A stretch of 24,455 bases of DNA from CAJGCS01 sp045589955 (GTDB taxonomy: Bacteria > Bacillota_I > Bacilli_A > ML615J-28 > CAG-313): contig JAZNQD010000066.1 in the NCBI GenBank assembly GCA_045589955.1, forward strand, positions 1 through 24,455, in the 5' to 3' direction. A program made the translations under genes and the position numbers. Positions 23,082-24,455 of the stretch are shown piece after piece (within the stretch, counting starts at the first letter, position 1; each line of letters begins with the position of its first letter). The notes under the pieces are model-generated. The model worked only from the letters and a program-made list of their open reading frames with translations, ran no database searches and was not told the DNA's origin.

Positions 23082-24266
23082 ATGGCAAAGGAAAAATTTA
23101 TACGTACAAAACCCCATGTAAACATTGGTACAATTGGCCACGTTGACCATGGTAAAACAACTTTAACATCTGCTATTACAACAGTTTTAGCACAAAGAGG
23201 TTTATCTAAGAAAATGGATTACTCTCAAATCGATGGTGCTCCAGAAGAAAGACAACGTGGTATTACAATCAATACTTGTCACGTTGAATACGAAACTGAA
23301 ACTCGTCACTATGCACACGTTGACTGCCCAGGACACGCTGACTATGTTAAAAATATGATCACTGGTGCTGCACAAATGGACGGTGCTATCTTAGTTATTG
23401 CTGCTACAGATGGTCCTATGGCTCAAACTCGTGAACACATCTTATTAAGCCGTCAAGTAGGTGTTCCTCGCTTAATCGTATTCTTAAATAAATGTGATAT
23501 GGTTGATGATGAAGAATTATTAGAATTAGTAGAAATGGAAGTTCGTGACTTATTAAGCGAATATGGCTTCCCTGGTGATGATACTCCAATCATCCGTGGT
23601 TCTGCTTTAAAAGCTTTAGAAGGCGATCCTAAATATGAACAAGCAGTTATGGAATTAATGAACACTGTTGATGAATACATTCCAGAACCTGTTCGTGAAA
23701 CTGACAAACCATTCTTAATGCCAGTTGAAGACGTATTCTCAATCACTGGTCGTGGTACTGTTGCTACTGGTAGAGTAGAACGTGGTACTGTAAGAGTTGG
23801 TGATACTATTGAAATTATCGGTATCAAAGAAACTCGTTCATCAGTTGTTACTGGTGTTGAAATGTTCCGTAAATTATTAGACCAAGCTGAAGCTGGTGAC
23901 AACATTGGTGTATTATTACGTGGTGTTGCACGTGATGAAATCGAACGTGGTCAAGTATTAGCTAAACCTAAATCAGTTCAATCTCACTCTGAATTTAATG
24001 CAGAAGTTTACGTATTAAGTAAAGAAGAAGGTGGACGTCATACAGCATTCTTCTCTAACTATCGTCCTCAATTCTATTTCCGTACTACTGACGTAACTGG
24101 TGTTATCACTTTACCAGAAGGTACTGAAATGGTTATGCCTGGTGACAACACTCAAATGCGTGTATCTTTAATTCACCCAATCGCTGTTGAAAAAGGTACT
24201 AAGTTCTCTATCCGTGAAGGTGGTAGAACAGTTGGTGCTGGTTCAGTTTCTGAATTAATCAACTAA
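23082..24266 (+). CDS. tuf: elongation factor Tu
   Basis: Delivers aminoacyl-tRNA to the ribosome as a GTP complex. The 394-aa protein has GHVDHGKT (19-26), switch I RGITINTCHVEYET, DCPGHADY (81-88), NKCD and GSALKALEGD, then domains II-III with TGRGTVATGRVERG, LLRGVARDEIERGQVLAKP, YRPQFYFRTTDVTG and REGGRTVGAGSVSE. The segment just before switch I reads QIDGAPEERQRG, where the common form is DNAPEEK. A second tuf copy cannot be judged from this window. AAAGGA lies 11 nt before the ATG, a slightly long spacing. Confidence 0.98.
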   Translation: MAKEKFIRTKPHVNIGTIGHVDHGKTTLTSAITTVLAQRGLSKKMDYSQIDGAPEERQRGITINTCHVEYETETRHYAHVDCPGHADYVKNMITGAAQMDGAILVIAATDGPMAQTREHILLSRQVGVPRLIVFLNKCDMVDDEELLELVEMEVRDLLSEYGFPGDDTPIIRGSALKALEGDPKYEQAVMELMNTVDEYIPEPVRETDKPFLMPVEDVFSITGRGTVATGRVERGTVRVGDTIEIIGIKETRSSVVTGVEMFRKLLDQAEAGDNIGVLLRGVARDEIERGQVLAKPKSVQSHSEFNAEVYVLSKEEGGRHTAFFSNYRPQFYFRTTDVTGVITLPEGTEMVMPGDNTQMRVSLIHPIAVEKGTKFSIREGGRTVGAGSVSELIN

Positions 24267-24277
24267 TAAAAAAAATA

Positions 24278-24310
24278 AGTAGATAGAATTTAAATTCTAT
24301 CTACTCTTTT
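24278..24310 (+). terminator. intrinsic terminator of tuf / str operon
   Basis: A perfect dyad AGTAGATAGAATTT / AAATTCTATCTACT (24278-24305) with an effective TTTAAA loop, then CTTTTT. Confidence 0.88.
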
Positions 24311-24314
24311 TGGC

Positions 24315-24395
24315 CCTGTGAATTAGTTTAGGGTTCAAGCAATTACACCTGTGAATTAGTTTAGGGTTTTAAAACCTGTGAAAAACTTTAGGGTC
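24315..24395. repeat. three direct repeats of about 21 bp after tuf
   Basis: CCTGTGAATTAGTTTAGGG followed by TT occurs at 24315-24335 and again, identical, at 24348-24368. A diverged copy CCTGTGAAAAACTTTAGGG followed by TC is at 24375-24395. The gaps are 12 and 6 bp. Each unit begins CCT and ends AGGG, so it has weak dyad ends. The stretch lies between two terminators. No transposase or ORF accompanies it. Confidence 0.8.
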
Positions 24396-24428
24396 AAAAA
24401 ATCCGACTAGAAATAGTCGGATTTTCTT
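24396..24428. terminator. second terminator after the repeats, bidirectional
   Basis: Perfect 12-bp stem AAAATCCGACTA / TAGTCGGATTTT with a GAAA tetraloop (24410-24413). There are T runs on both strands. It could end tuf read-through or a short RNA containing the repeats. Confidence 0.85.
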
Positions 24429-24455
24429 TGCAAAAACACACAATAAATGATATAA
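24428..24455 (+). promoter_or_regulatory. promoter cut by the window end
   Basis: TTGCAA (24428-24433), 17-bp spacer ending in TGA, then TATAA at 24451-24455, where the window stops one base short of a full TATAAT. It predicts a plus-strand transcript starting just outside. Confidence 0.6.

Noticed and set aside
23453..23905. 150-aa open frame on the minus strand within tuf
   Set aside because: Shadow of the codon-biased tuf gene; no ribosome binding site and no recognisable domain.
115..24266. UGA read as tryptophan (Mycoplasma-type code)
   Set aside because: ung terminates at TGA at the expected length, and all Trp codons I checked in motifs are TGG.
24315..24395. CRISPR array
   Set aside because: Only three imperfect copies with 6- and 12-bp gaps, far too short for spacers, and no cas genes in the window.

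Overview
This is an AT-rich (GC content not computed), gene-dense chromosomal segment of housekeeping genes from a low-GC Firmicute, most likely a Bacilli-lineage member near the Erysipelotrichia/Tenericutes-like groups. The reasons are the Bacillus-type gene neighbourhoods, strong AAAGGAGG-type ribosome binding sites, sigma-A-like promoters and U-tailed hairpin terminators. UGA is a stop codon (it ends ung) and Trp is TGG, so the standard bacterial code applies, not the Mycoplasma code. I see no phage genes, transposase, CRISPR array, tRNA or rRNA.

Layout. (1) 1-2724: ung overlapping a folate-type ECF transporter S component, then enolase with its own promoter and terminator. (2) 2725-4620: an XRE regulator with a SHOCT-like C-terminal domain followed by a small basic protein that resembles that domain, converging on an Lgt-family lipoprotein diacylglyceryl transferase. 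(3) 4621-9150: an unrecognised 222-aa protein, rsmB, rlmN, rsgA and rpe, tightly packed (rRNA modification, 30S maturation, pentose phosphate pathway). (4) 9155-11300: rpmB on the minus strand and fakA/yloV on the plus strand. (5) 11329-15577: recG, rnc, dnaD, nth and a 61-aa Cse60-like protein, converging on rqcH. (6) 15565-18187: rqcH diverging from gmk-rpoZ. (7) 18268-19828: an M32 carboxypeptidase. (8) 19806-24310: the str operon rpsL-rpsG-fusA-tuf. (9) 24311-24455: a short tandem repeat, a terminator, and a promoter cut by the window edge.

Much of regions 3-6 is a shortened version of the Bacillus subtilis yloA-gmk-rpoZ ... rsmB-rlmN-prpC-prkC-rsgA-rpe ... rpmB-yloU-yloV ... recG ... rnc block: the phosphatase/PASTA kinase pair, yloU (Asp23) and the fapR-plsX-fab genes are absent from their usual places. 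Most genes serve translation (ribosome assembly, rRNA methylation, elongation factors, stalled-ribosome rescue by RqcH) and DNA maintenance (Ung, Nth, RecG, DnaD).

The most interesting non-coding signals are: a recurring promoter form with -35 TTGCAA exactly 17 bp from the -10; an nth/small-ORF junction where one hairpin holds the nth stop codon in one arm and the next gene's Shine-Dalgarno in the other; a perfect 14-bp inverted repeat between rqcH and gmk; a structured GC-rich leader before rpsL; and three direct repeats after tuf.
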